Part shown: in pieces, positions 7,259-15,626 of the stretch
How positions within the stretch are numbered: position 1 is the stretch's first letter
Layout of the letters: each line of letters begins with the position of its first letter
From: an uncultured Candidatus Saccharibacteria bacterium
GTDB lineage: Bacteria > Patescibacteria > Saccharimonadia > Saccharimonadales > UBA4665
Direction: 5' to 3'
DNA: 64,000 nt
Assembly (NCBI GenBank): GCA_946482575.1
Contig: CAMLRZ010000001.1
Span: 104,896 to 168,895 of the forward strand
Made by a program: the position numbers and the translations under genes
The notes under the pieces: generated by a model
The model's database searches: none
What the model was told of the DNA's origin: nothing
Seen by the model: the letters and a program-made list of their open reading frames with translations, nothing else

Positions 7259-8164
7259 ATGTCAGAATATTTTCCACTCAATACCGACGACCTTCATCAC
7301 ATAAAAGAGGTCGCTTTTAACGACCGCTACTTTACGGTGTTACCTCACGACCAGGGCGTGCAGTTTCACGATCCGCTCACGCAGGAGCCGCTGCAACCCG
7401 GGCACGTTCCGCCCAGCATCGAGCAAACGCCCGATCTAGCGGCGGGCAACGCTTATTTGCGCCACCGGGCGCAGGAAACTTTTAGGGTACAGCTCTTTTT
7501 GGCACCTCATGGCGGGGCAGAGGACTTTGCCACGGCGCAAGCAGCTTATGGGGAACATCTGCAGGCAGTGCCGCACTTGGGAGTTGAAACATCGTGGACA
7601 ATGCCGCGCCCCAATACGCCACCCACTTTGGCGGAGGTCGCCCCTGACTTATCGCACTCGCCACCGCGCCGCGAAGCGTTTCAGCGCGCTGTTTTAGACT
7701 GGCTAGATCGCGAAGGCAAGCAACCACTATTTTGCGATATTACCGACGGCAGTACGCCCCAGTCTGCCATGAATACGGCAATCAATAAACTGTGGAACGA
7801 TATTTTTGCAACCATTCCGCGCAACCCGCATCTGACGCCAGCTCAACAAAACGCGGCTCAAACCATCGCAGAGCGACTTTATCAGTGCGTACGCCAGTCG
7901 GCCATTGTGGCGCGACTGGGCTGGTGGGGTCTACAGCTCGAAAGCGCTGGTCAGCAGCCCGATCACCTTAACTTGATGGCGGGGAGCTGGCATATCAGTT
8001 CTTTGGCACGTTTGCAGCGATTGGGCAACGTTCAGACCACCGTACATCGCACGCCCGAAGACCCGCAACAAACAGCCGCCTATAAAGAATTTGCCCGCGG
8101 GAGCATTGAAGCTTCAATTACTGGCAGGGCAGGAATGCGCTATTTGAGCATCCCACGACCATAA
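7259..8164 (+). CDS. hypothetical protein
   Basis: It encodes about 301 residues with no motif I recognise. The protein is soluble, rich in Gln, Pro and His, and has no signal peptide or membrane segment. Notable pieces are FCDITDGSTPQS and GWWGLQLESAG. The start at 7259 is chosen because TATGCT lies eight bases before it, the leaderless pattern common here; a longer frame reaches back to 7115 but encodes low-quality sequence. A P-loop kinase gene follows after about 75 bases. Confidence 0.6.
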   Translation: MSEYFPLNTDDLHHIKEVAFNDRYFTVLPHDQGVQFHDPLTQEPLQPGHVPPSIEQTPDLAAGNAYLRHRAQETFRVQLFLAPHGGAEDFATAQAAYGEHLQAVPHLGVETSWTMPRPNTPPTLAEVAPDLSHSPPRREAFQRAVLDWLDREGKQPLFCDITDGSTPQSAMNTAINKLWNDIFATIPRNPHLTPAQQNAAQTIAERLYQCVRQSAIVARLGWWGLQLESAGQQPDHLNLMAGSWHISSLARLQRLGNVQTTVHRTPEDPQQTAAYKEFARGSIEASITGRAGMRYLSIPRP

Positions 8165-8238
8165 CGAGCTGCGTAAAAATAACCACAGCAGCAGCGCCCT
8201 CTTTCAGATTATGCAAAAATCTGGCATACTAATTGAAG

Positions 8239-8901
8239 ATGTCCAAGGTCATACCTACCAAACCACTGTTAATTTTGCTCTACGGCTTTCCCGGCGCGGG
8301 CAAAACATACTTTGCACGACAACTTACCGAGCATTTGCAGGCCGCCCACATTCAAGGCGATCGCATTCGCGGTGAACTCTTTCAAAAGCCACAGTACGAC
8401 AAAGAAGAGAATCAAGTTATCACGCAGCTCATGGATTACATGACTGAGCAATTCCTGGACGCCGGTATCAGCGTAGTGTACGACACCAACGCACTCCGCG
8501 TTAGTCAGCGCCGCCAGCTGCGCGACATGGCGCGCAAGTCCGGGGCGCAATGCCTGTTGGTTTGGCTGCAAATTGACCACGAAAGTGCCATTGCACGCGC
8601 CACCAAACGAGATCGCCGCCGCAGCGACGACAAATTTGCTATGCCCATTGACCGTTCCATCTTTGATCGCATCGGTTCCGGCATGCAAAACCCGCTTGTT
8701 ACCGAAGACCACATTGTAATCAGCGGCAAGCACACCTTTAACACACAACTAAGCGCCTTCATGAAGCGCTTGCGCGAATTAGGCCTGGCCAGCTCCGGCC
8801 AAACCGCCAGCAAGCTAGTTCGTCCTGGTCTGGTAAACCTGGTGCCCAATCCCACTGCCGGTCGCGTAGACATGTCCCGACGCAATATCGTAATCCGATA
8901 G
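8239..8901 (+). CDS. P-loop kinase (AAA_33 type)
   Basis: It encodes 220 residues. Walker A is GFPGAGKTYFAR near residue 16, followed by HIQGDRIRGELF and VVYDTNALRVSQRRQLRDMA, the order seen in small nucleotide or sugar kinases of the AAA_33/zeta-like group. An arginine-rich lid (KRDRRRSDDKF) is present. The substrate is unknown. CATACT lies eight bases before the ATG at 8239, which suggests a leaderless mRNA; an in-frame ATG two codons earlier is also possible. It abuts the YgjP-like gene. Confidence 0.75.
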   Translation: MSKVIPTKPLLILLYGFPGAGKTYFARQLTEHLQAAHIQGDRIRGELFQKPQYDKEENQVITQLMDYMTEQFLDAGISVVYDTNALRVSQRRQLRDMARKSGAQCLLVWLQIDHESAIARATKRDRRRSDDKFAMPIDRSIFDRIGSGMQNPLVTEDHIVISGKHTFNTQLSAFMKRLRELGLASSGQTASKLVRPGLVNLVPNPTAGRVDMSRRNIVIR

Positions 8902-9648
8902 GTGGCCACCATGGCAACCAAACAAATCACGCTTCCGCAAATTGGCACCGTTACCCTATACAAGCGGCGAGGCAACCAGAGCCTCCGGCTGAGCGTGGGT
9001 CCCGGTGGCGACGTGCGCGTTTCGCTGCCCCCATGGGTTCCGTACAAAGTAGCCGAGGAATTTGCCAAGTCCAAAGCTAGCTGGATCGCCGCACATCAGG
9101 TAACCGAGCCCGTGGTCAAGTTGTCGCACGGCCAATACATTGGCAAGCAGTATCGTTTATACTTTACGCCCGAAGAAGGCCGCACCACCGTTGCCACCCG
9201 CGTCTACAAAACCGAAATTTATGTCACACATCCGGCGCATATCAGCCCTGAACATCCAGATATTCAAACCAAAGCCCATCGAGCCAGCATCCGTGCACTT
9301 AAGCAGGAAGCCGAGCGCCTTTTGCCACCTCGCTTGGCTGAGCTGGCCCAAAAGCATGGGTTTTCGTACACTAGCGTAGACGTAAAGCGACTAAAGAGCC
9401 GATGGGGAAGCTGCAGCAGTCGCCAGGAAATTGTTCTGAACCTGTACTTAATGCAATTACCGTGGCATCTGATAGATTACGTATTACTGCACGAGCTTAC
9501 ACATACCAAAGTAATGCGACATGGTGAGCCATTTTGGCAAGAATTAGAACGACATTTGCCGAATGCCAAAGGGCTGCGCCGCGAAATTAATACGCGCCAA
9601 CCAATTCTCTCGCCAAAAGCGCTCAGTACCGACCAAACTGTGGCATAA
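8902..9648 (+). CDS. YgjP-like (DUF45/M48-type) metallopeptidase
   Basis: It encodes up to 248 residues. The YgjP signature is clear: LKSRWGSCSS, then LNLYLMQLPWHLIDYVLLHELTH with the HExxH zinc site, and a downstream HGEPFWQELERHLP supplying the third ligand region. No membrane segment is present, so it is cytoplasmic. Physiological substrates of this family are poorly known. It starts immediately after the upstream TAG, either at GTG 8902 or ATG 8911. The histidine kinase follows eight bases after its stop. Confidence 0.85.
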   Translation: MATMATKQITLPQIGTVTLYKRRGNQSLRLSVGPGGDVRVSLPPWVPYKVAEEFAKSKASWIAAHQVTEPVVKLSHGQYIGKQYRLYFTPEEGRTTVATRVYKTEIYVTHPAHISPEHPDIQTKAHRASIRALKQEAERLLPPRLAELAQKHGFSYTSVDVKRLKSRWGSCSSRQEIVLNLYLMQLPWHLIDYVLLHELTHTKVMRHGEPFWQELERHLPNAKGLRREINTRQPILSPKALSTDQTVA

Positions 9649-9655
9649 TGGAGCT

Positions 9656-10756
9656 ATGATTCATCGAATTCTGCGCCGCAGGCAGCCAGCTGCCCTCGAG
9701 CATGAGCAACTTACCAGTCTTATCAACAGCATGGCCGACGGAGTTCTAGCGCTCGACAGCAAATTACATGTGGCGGTTTACAACGGTGCCGCGCTGAACA
9801 TTTTGGACCTCAACAGCTCTATCTTGGGCAAACCCGTCAGTAGCATTCTGGCTCTGCGCGACAACAATAATCAAGAAGTCGATGTCAAAAAACTTATTGC
9901 AGACATCACCACGGCCACCATTCGACGTGACTTGCTGGTGCAATACAAAGACGGCAGTACTGCCAACTTGTACCTTAGCATCGCGCCTGTGCACTTGGGC
10001 TATGGCCAACAGGGGCGCCGCGGCTACGTATTATTGATGCGCGACATCACGCGCGAAAAATCGCTCGAAGAAGAGCGTGACGAATTTATCAGTGTGGTCA
10101 GCCACGAGCTCCGCACTCCCATTGCCATTACCGAGGGCAACATCAGCAACGCACAATACATCGTAGAAAAAAGCGGTGACCTAGAGCAGGTAAAAGCAGC
10201 TCTGCAACAATCGCACGATCAAGTTATGTTCCTGGCGAGCATGGTTAACGACCTAGCGACGTTGTCCCGCGCTGAGCGTGGCAAGTTGGTGGTGGAGGTG
10301 AGTGAAATCTCACTGCCAGCATTCATGGAAGGACTTAGCAAAGCCTATCAAAGCGACGCAGATGCCAAAGGTCTCAAGCTACACATCGAGGTTAAACCGG
10401 GTGCCGACGTGCTGCATTCAAGCGAGCTATATGTACGCGAAGTACTGCAAAACTTCATTACCAACGCCATTAAATATACCGACAAAGGTTCCGTTACCAT
10501 TGGTGCCGAAAAAGTAGACAAGGGCATTCGTTTTACCGTGCACGACACCGGCATTGGTATTAGCAAAAGCGATCAGGAAAAGATCTTTGACAAGTTTTTC
10601 CGCTCCGAAGATTACCGCACGCGCAAAACCAATGGCACCGGCTTGGGCCTGTACGTAACCCTTAAGTTGGCTCGTTTGCTGCACGCCGAAATTGACGTCA
10701 AAAGCCAGCTCAACAAAGGCTCTACCTTTAGTATTTTCATTCCTGACCTCGAGTAA
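9656..10756 (+). CDS. cytoplasmic PAS sensor histidine kinase
   Basis: It encodes 366 residues. A PAS domain (about 18-140: INSMADGVLALDSKLHVAVYN ... GYVLLMRDITREK) is followed by HisKA (FISVVSHELRTPIAITEGN, phospho-His near 154) and HATPase with N box (NFITNAIKYT), G1 (VHDTGIGIS), F box and G2 (TNGTGLGLYV). No membrane span is present, so it senses an internal signal or works with a partner. The ATG at 9656 follows GGAGCT and the stop of the upstream gene. No response regulator is adjacent; one exists at 61.99 kb. Confidence 0.9.
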   Translation: MIHRILRRRQPAALEHEQLTSLINSMADGVLALDSKLHVAVYNGAALNILDLNSSILGKPVSSILALRDNNNQEVDVKKLIADITTATIRRDLLVQYKDGSTANLYLSIAPVHLGYGQQGRRGYVLLMRDITREKSLEEERDEFISVVSHELRTPIAITEGNISNAQYIVEKSGDLEQVKAALQQSHDQVMFLASMVNDLATLSRAERGKLVVEVSEISLPAFMEGLSKAYQSDADAKGLKLHIEVKPGADVLHSSELYVREVLQNFITNAIKYTDKGSVTIGAEKVDKGIRFTVHDTGIGISKSDQEKIFDKFFRSEDYRTRKTNGTGLGLYVTLKLARLLHAEIDVKSQLNKGSTFSIFIPDLE

Positions 10757-10757
10757 T

Positions 10758-12257
10758 CTAGACTTTGGGCAGGTGAGGAGTAACGTGCATTACCGGCAGG
10801 CACACGTTGCGCCCCTTCCAAATTACTTCCGAGAATTCATATAGCCACATTGATCGCTGCATAACAGCAACGTCTAGCGCGGCCATGATTGGCAGAGCGA
10901 TCAAGGCAAACGACCAGTGGTTAATGCGCGTGGCTTGCGCCATAAGCTCGTATGAAATCGTCAACAATACAGCCGCAACAGCAGCCAGGACGTGCGTGAG
11001 CCAGGTAATGGGCAGCCAGAAGCCCGCAATAGCCATTACAAAGGGCAAGATCAAAAACGTAATCTCCAATATAGTGTCCATACACACCTGCTCGGGTCGC
11101 TTATGCAACTGCGGATATCGCATGCGGATGGCCGTATCACGCTGCTCGGCTGGCCTTTTAACACTTTGCAGCCCCAATATGTGGTTACTTCGGATAAAGC
11201 TGTAGGCATCGTTTTTTACCAGCTGGCGAGCAAAGAAAGCTTCGGGCACAATGGCACGAGTCACCGCAGCAAACCCGCCCACGCGCTGCAAGGCTTGTTT
11301 TTTGATAATCCAGCAACTGCTGAGCACCGGCGGACGATTAAACAAACGGCGAGGCGGCACCAGCTCCCACCAGTAGCGCATAGCCTGAATCAAGGCAGCC
11401 CGGCCACGGGCGTCGGGCGTTCGCTCCGGCAAAATACTGATCATTTCTTTCTTGCGATCATGAATAGTTGCTACAATTTTGCGAATTGTATCTGGCTGGA
11501 ACCGAATATCCACGCCACAAAATAGCACATATTCACCACTAGACTCGCGCGCCAACTGATCGTAGGCCTGATTTTTTGCCAACCAGGTCGGGCGTGGCTC
11601 GTCACCCTGTAAAAACCGCACGCCATCATGAGCAAAACTTCGGATAATCTCGGGGGTCCGCTTGTTTTGCGAGCAATCGTCTAACACCAACACTTCAAAT
11701 TTAGGATAATCACTGGCCAAAATACTGACCAAGCACTCGTGTAAATCCTCGGTTTCATTACGTGCCGGAATAGCGATAGAAATCGAGGGCAGCTCCATGG
11801 CGGCATGATTTTTATGCGATAAGTTAGGATGCGTGCGCTTAATACGTCGCATAATAGAAAGCAGCAAAACTACCGCCACCACCACTTGCAACACCGCAAC
11901 AGCAAACCACAACGTCTGACGGTTAACAGATGACTGATACCAGCCCCACCACACCATCAACAGCGCCGCCTGCGGTGCCATTAAACGCCAACTGGTACGC
12001 AGCGCGGCCCGACGCAGATAACGTTCGTGCATTCGGCCTTTAAAAATACGCACTTGGTTAATAACCCGGTACAGTGCTACGAGCACAATCAGACCACTGA
12101 GCACATTTGGCCGCCACATAAAGACCGCGCCAACCGAAAACATGGTGGCAATCATGGCTGCTGTGGCCAATACTTTGCGAACCCGCCATAAGAAGGGTAT
12201 ATATAAGAGTAATTCCAGCAGTGCACTGGCACCAAGGAGTATAAAGATTCCGTACAT
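10758..12257 (-). CDS. membrane-bound family 2 glycosyltransferase
   Basis: It encodes 499 residues. About four hydrophobic segments lie in the first 150 residues, then a GT-A domain: ISIAIPARNETEDLHECL, VLVLDDCSQN and the LFCGVDIRF acceptor/metal region, and further membrane segments near the C-terminus. It likely adds a sugar to a lipid-linked or cell-surface acceptor at the inner face of the membrane. TATAGT ends six bases before the ATG at 12257, so it is probably leaderless. It is divergent from secE. Confidence 0.8.
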   Translation of the reverse strand: MYGIFILLGASALLELLLYIPFLWRVRKVLATAAMIATMFSVGAVFMWRPNVLSGLIVLVALYRVINQVRIFKGRMHERYLRRAALRTSWRLMAPQAALLMVWWGWYQSSVNRQTLWFAVAVLQVVVAVVLLLSIMRRIKRTHPNLSHKNHAAMELPSISIAIPARNETEDLHECLVSILASDYPKFEVLVLDDCSQNKRTPEIIRSFAHDGVRFLQGDEPRPTWLAKNQAYDQLARESSGEYVLFCGVDIRFQPDTIRKIVATIHDRKKEMISILPERTPDARGRAALIQAMRYWWELVPPRRLFNRPPVLSSCWIIKKQALQRVGGFAAVTRAIVPEAFFARQLVKNDAYSFIRSNHILGLQSVKRPAEQRDTAIRMRYPQLHKRPEQVCMDTILEITFLILPFVMAIAGFWLPITWLTHVLAAVAAVLLTISYELMAQATRINHWSFALIALPIMAALDVAVMQRSMWLYEFSEVIWKGRNVCLPVMHVTPHLPKV

Positions 12258-12295
12258 GCTTATACTATACGGCGACTGCCTAAAATAATCACGTC

Positions 12296-12324
12296 TTGAC
12301 GGCGCCCCCAAAATCAACTATGCT
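12296..12324 (+). promoter_or_regulatory. secE-nusG promoter
   Basis: TTGACG (12296-12301), a 17-base spacer and TATGCT (12319-12324) predict a start near 12331, only a few bases before the hairpin at 12337. Confidence 0.65.
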
Positions 12325-12336
12325 TGACGTATTGGA

Positions 12337-12362
12337 CCCTACTATAGTTAGTAGGGTTTTTT
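12337..12362 (+). terminator. hairpin attenuator in the secE leader
   Basis: CCCTACTA and TAGTAGGG form an 8-bp stem with a TAGT loop, followed by six T. It lies between the promoter and the secE Shine-Dalgarno, so most transcripts could end there unless the polymerase is modified or translation intervenes. Confidence 0.7.
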
Positions 12363-12378
12363 AGGTGAGGAGAACATC

Positions 12379-12780
12379 GTGGCCGACCAAACAGAGAACA
12401 AACCAAAGCGACGAATCCGCAAAGCGGAAACCGTACGCGAATTGTCTGCAAAAGCAGTCAGTCCTGTTAACGAGACCCCCAGCCGTGGCCGTCTTTTGTG
12501 GCGTGGTTTTACCGCTCCCGTACGATTGCTGGGCCGAGGTTTTGCAAAACTAGGACGTGTGTTGGGCAAATTCAAAGTAATGCGCGTAATTGGCCGTATT
12601 TTACTGCCACGATATTTCCGCAATAGCTGGAAAGAGCTACGCCTAGTAACCTGGCCGGGCTTCAAACAATCCCGCCAGCTCACCGGAGCCGTTATATTAT
12701 TTGCCGTAATCTTTGGCGTGGTGGTTGCGCTTTTGGACTTCGGTTTGGACAAAGTATTTAAAGAGGTGCTATTAAAGTAA
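12379..12780 (+). CDS. secE: SecE, preprotein translocase subunit
   Basis: It encodes 133 residues, with a GTG start after GGTGAGGAGAA. A long basic N-terminal region (about 75 residues, longer than the minimal SecE) precedes the conserved SWKELRLVTWPGFKQS amphipathic helix and a single membrane span (about 103-124). SecE clamps SecY in the protein-export channel. It is followed after one base by nusG, the usual pair. A terminator-like hairpin sits in the leader. Confidence 0.93.
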   Translation: MADQTENKPKRRIRKAETVRELSAKAVSPVNETPSRGRLLWRGFTAPVRLLGRGFAKLGRVLGKFKVMRVIGRILLPRYFRNSWKELRLVTWPGFKQSRQLTGAVILFAVIFGVVVALLDFGLDKVFKEVLLK

Positions 12781-12781
12781 T

Positions 12782-13324
12782 ATGACTAAACGATACGACA
12801 GCAGCAAACAGTGGTACGCAATCCACACTTACAGCGGTTACGAAGAAAAAGTAGCTGAATCAATCCGCCAACGTGCAGACTCACTAGACATGAAAGACAA
12901 GATCTTTCAGGTTTTGGTGCCAAAAGAAAAAATGATCGAGATCAAAAATGGTAAACGCCGCGTGGTTGAAAAGCGCATCTTCCAGGGTTATGTTCTGGTT
13001 GAGATCAAAATGAGTGAAGACGCATGGTACATCGTGCGCAACACTCCTGGTGTTACCGGCTTTGTTGGCTCGGGCACCGAACCAACTCCTATCGGTAAAG
13101 AAGAAATCGAGAAGATCCAGAAGCGCATGGGTCTTGAACAGCCTAAGCACAAGATTGACTTCCGTCTTGGCGAAGTTGTCAGCATCGTAGACGGTCCATT
13201 CAAGGGCTTTGACGGCGCTATCAACGAAATCGACGCCCAAAAGGGTAAGCTGAAGGTTCTGGTGAACATGTTCGGCCGCGAAACTCCTGTTGAGCTCGAC
13301 AGCCTCCAAGTAAAACGCGTTTAG
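12782..13324 (+). CDS. nusG: NusG, transcription elongation/termination factor
   Basis: It encodes 180 residues. The NGN domain (KQWYAIHTYSGYEEKV, IFQGYVLVEIKM, YIVRNTPGVTGFVG) and the C-terminal KOW domain (GEVVSIVDGPFKGFDGAI) are both complete. NusG binds RNA polymerase at the clamp and links it to Rho or the ribosome. Its ATG follows the secE stop by one base. Because it modulates polymerase pausing and termination, it could act on the hairpin in its own leader; that is an inference. Confidence 0.95.
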   Translation: MTKRYDSSKQWYAIHTYSGYEEKVAESIRQRADSLDMKDKIFQVLVPKEKMIEIKNGKRRVVEKRIFQGYVLVEIKMSEDAWYIVRNTPGVTGFVGSGTEPTPIGKEEIEKIQKRMGLEQPKHKIDFRLGEVVSIVDGPFKGFDGAINEIDAQKGKLKVLVNMFGRETPVELDSLQVKRV

Positions 13325-13329
13325 TAGTA

Positions 13330-13617
13330 ATGACTTCGGCTGAACAAGGGCCCGGCAGCAACTGCCTCCGGGTTGCATTACAATTACAACGTGTGCAAGC
13401 CAGAGCTGGCGTCATTAAACATGGCATCACTGGTGAGTTTCCTGACCACGCCATGCCAGAAGTGCTGCCTCAGCCGTGCTCCGCATTGGGTTGCACAGCA
13501 CTCGCGGGTGTGATCAATGGCGAAATAGTTCCTAGTGAAGAACAGTGCGGCCTGGTGCAAAGTCTCATAGAAAAGCACGCGCAAGAAGACCAAGGAGATT
13601 CTTGGGAAGACTCGTAA
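13330..13617 (+). CDS. hypothetical small protein after nusG
   Basis: It encodes 95 residues and is not recognised. It has four Cys (SNCLRV, QPCSALGCTALAG, EEQCGL) and an acidic C-terminus, and no membrane segment. It starts five bases after the nusG stop without a good Shine-Dalgarno, so it may depend on coupling. The coding potential looks reasonable, but the gene is only moderately supported. Confidence 0.5.
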   Translation: MTSAEQGPGSNCLRVALQLQRVQARAGVIKHGITGEFPDHAMPEVLPQPCSALGCTALAGVINGEIVPSEEQCGLVQSLIEKHAQEDQGDSWEDS

Positions 13618-13629
13618 AACCTACCCGAG

Positions 13630-13733
13630 TAGACATAACAAGCAAATAGTAGTATAATCAGCTCTGTTACGCACATGTGGTGAGTCGCTTCAACTAACTC
13701 ACTACGTATGACAAATCTATAAAAGGAATAACC
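13630..13733 (+). promoter_or_regulatory. rplK promoter and structured leader
   Basis: TAGACA (13630-13635), 17 bases and TATAAT (13653-13658) give a start near 13665. The leader contains GTGGTGAGT and ACTCACTAC arms (9 bp, one wobble) with an 11-base loop, before AAAAGGAA and the ATG. In other bacteria L1 binds such leaders to control L11/L1 synthesis; that role here is inferred. Confidence 0.55.
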
Positions 13734-14162
13734 ATGGCAAAAGCTGTAAAAGCAAATGTAAAGATGAAACTTCCAGCCGGCCGCGCCAGCGCTGCACCTC
13801 CAGTAGGTAGCGTTTTGGGTCAGCATGGTGTAAACATGATGGATTTCATCAACCCATTCAACGATCAAACCAAAGACATGCAGGGCGCAACCGTAACGGT
13901 TCACGTAACCATTTACGACGACCGCAGCATGAGCTTCTACGTTGTTGGTGCACCTACCGACGACTTGATCCGCGCTGAATTGGGCATCAAAAAGGGTTCT
14001 GGCAAGCCAAACTCAGAAAAAATTGAAAAGAAATTGACCGACGCTCAGTTGACTAAAATCGCTGAAGCCAAGGCTAAGGACATGAACACTTTGGACATTC
14101 CAGCCGTCAAAAAGATGGTTGCTGGTACTGCCCGCTCAATGGGTGTTGAAATCGAAGCCTAA
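13734..14162 (+). CDS. rplK: Ribosomal protein uL11
   Basis: It encodes 142 residues, the normal length. The N-terminal domain (KMKLPAGRASAAPPVGSVLGQHG) and the C-terminal rRNA-binding domain (MNTLDIPAVKKMVAGTARSMG) are intact. L11 binds the GTPase-associated centre of 23S rRNA with L10. An ATG follows AAAAGGAATAACC. It has its own promoter, and a terminator follows, so it is not simply co-transcribed with rplA. Confidence 0.96.
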   Translation: MAKAVKANVKMKLPAGRASAAPPVGSVLGQHGVNMMDFINPFNDQTKDMQGATVTVHVTIYDDRSMSFYVVGAPTDDLIRAELGIKKGSGKPNSEKIEKKLTDAQLTKIAEAKAKDMNTLDIPAVKKMVAGTARSMGVEIEA

Positions 14163-14176
14163 AACTTTAGAATCCT

Positions 14177-14211
14177 AAAAGAGGTGACCCGTTACGGTTC
14201 GCCTCTTTTTT
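14177..14211 (+). terminator. terminator after rplK
   Basis: AAAAGAGGTGA and TCGCCTCTTTT form a stem with one wobble pair, ending in a T run. Confidence 0.75.
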
Positions 14212-14227
14212 ATTGAAAGGAGAAGAC

Positions 14228-14605
14228 ATGGAAAGTACCTACGCATTAGACGCCGAAGCAACCCAAGCATTTCTAAACCGCATTTACCCGTATAACACCG
14301 AAGATCTGCCAGAATATGATGTTAGCGCACTGGCAGGTGAGCTAGATACCGCTCGCTGTAGCAGCGTTGGCCGTACGGCGCTCGGCACAGTACCAGTGCA
14401 GGTGCAGGGCAAGATTCCAGGTGCTGAAAGCATCTCGGAAGAAACGCAAGAAATGGCCATCCCCGTATTGCCCGACACTACGGCAGTACTGGTGAAAACA
14501 GTTCGCTTAAGCACTGATCCGCGCCTGGTGCCATTCGGCGAAGATCCCCACAATTATCCCAGGGGCAATCGACAGCGCTTTTTCTTGGCAGAGGTGCTGG
14601 ATTAG
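14228..14605 (+). CDS. hypothetical protein between rplK and rplA
   Basis: It encodes 125 residues, soluble and acidic, beginning MESTYALDAEATQAFL, with no recognised domain. The start is the ATG after GAAAGGAGAAGAC. It sits inside the ribosomal protein cluster but between a terminator and the rplA promoter, which overlaps its last codons. It may be a lineage-specific insertion. Confidence 0.65.
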   Translation: MESTYALDAEATQAFLNRIYPYNTEDLPEYDVSALAGELDTARCSSVGRTALGTVPVQVQGKIPGAESISEETQEMAIPVLPDTTAVLVKTVRLSTDPRLVPFGEDPHNYPRGNRQRFFLAEVLD

Positions 14606-14681
14606 TGTATAATAACACTGGTAAATATAAGTTTGTGGGAGACGCCTAAGGTCGTCGCACGCACCACGAAAGGAATCACTT
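14585..14681 (+). promoter_or_regulatory. rplA promoter and leader
   Basis: TTGGCA (14585-14590), 17 bases and TATAAT (14608-14613) form a near-ideal promoter inside the end of the preceding gene. The leader holds GTGG/CCAC and GACG/CGTC complementary segments before GAAAGGAATC. Confidence 0.65.
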
Positions 14682-15566
14682 ATGGCAGAAGACGCCAAAA
14701 AGACTGAAGAAGTCAAAGAAGCTGAGTTGGTTGTAGAAGCAGCTCCAGAAAAAGAAGCTACTGCTAAAGCTGGTAAGCGCAGCGCCAAGGCTATCAAAGA
14801 AGCCGAGGAAAAGCAGGCCAAAGAAGAGCGCAAAGAACAAGCTGCCGAAGAAGCTGAAAAGCCAAAACAGCACGCTAACCCAACTCGTTCTCGCCTGGAA
14901 CGCCAGGGCAAGAAGTTCCGCGAAAGCGCCAAGCAAGTTGAGGCCGACAAGATGTACAAGCTTGCTGAGGCTTTGGAACTGGCTACCAAGACCAACCCAA
15001 CTAAGTTCGACGCAACCGTAGAACTGCACATCAACCTGAACGTAGACCCACGTCACGCTGACCAAAACATCCGCGACAACCTGGTTCTGCCTGCCGGTAC
15101 CGGTAAAAATGTTCGTGTAGCAGTTTTTGCTGACGAAAAAGTTGCCGACGCCGACCTTTCGGGCATCGAAGAAATCACCAAGCAACTCGACAAGGGTCAG
15201 ATGAACTTTGATATCCTGATTGCAACTCCTGCAAACATGGCTAAATTGGGTAAATACGCTCGTGCACTTGGTCCTCGCGGCCTGATGCCAAACCCAAAGA
15301 GCGGCACCGTAACTACCGACGTCGCCAAGGCTGTTGCCGAAGCAAAAGCTGGTCGCGTTGAGTACCGCGTAGACAGCACCGGTATCGTACACATGGGCAT
15401 TGGTAAAGTTTCATTTGGCGCCGACAAGTTGGCCGAAAACGCTCGTGCCGTACTCGCCAGCATCAAGGGCAACAAACCTGCCTCTGTAAAAGGTGTGTAC
15501 GTAAAGGCTATCCACCTTGCAACTACTATGGGTCCATCTATCACTGTAGATGTAACTGAAGCCTAG
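14682..15566 (+). CDS. rplA: Ribosomal protein uL1 with charged N-terminal extension
   Basis: It encodes 294 residues; typical L1 is about 230. The first ~70 residues are a Lys/Glu/Ala-rich extension ([20 protein letters not shown]) likely to be a charged helix. The L1 core follows, with [31 protein letters not shown] and [19 protein letters not shown]1 forms the mobile stalk at the tRNA exit site and often represses its own operon. It has its own promoter and ends at a terminator. Confidence 0.95.
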   Translation: MAEDAKKTEEVKEAELVVEAAPEKEATAKAGKRSAKAIKEAEEKQAKEERKEQAAEEAEKPKQHANPTRSRLERQGKKFRESAKQVEADKMYKLAEALELATKTNPTKFDATVELHINLNVDPRHADQNIRDNLVLPAGTGKNVRVAVFADEKVADADLSGIEEITKQLDKGQMNFDILIATPANMAKLGKYARALGPRGLMPNPKSGTVTTDVAKAVAEAKAGRVEYRVDSTGIVHMGIGKVSFGADKLAENARAVLASIKGNKPASVKGVYVKAIHLATTMGPSITVDVTEA

Positions 15567-15585
15567 TCCACCAAGGCACCCGCAT

Positions 15586-15612
15586 AAAACCGTCGCACCT
15601 GCGGCGGTTTTT
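15586..15612 (+). terminator. terminator after rplA
   Basis: AAACCGTCG and CGGCGGTTT pair around a six-base loop and are followed by T. The -10 box of the next gene starts within three bases of the T run. Confidence 0.75.
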
Positions 15613-15626
15613 GCTATACTGGCTGC

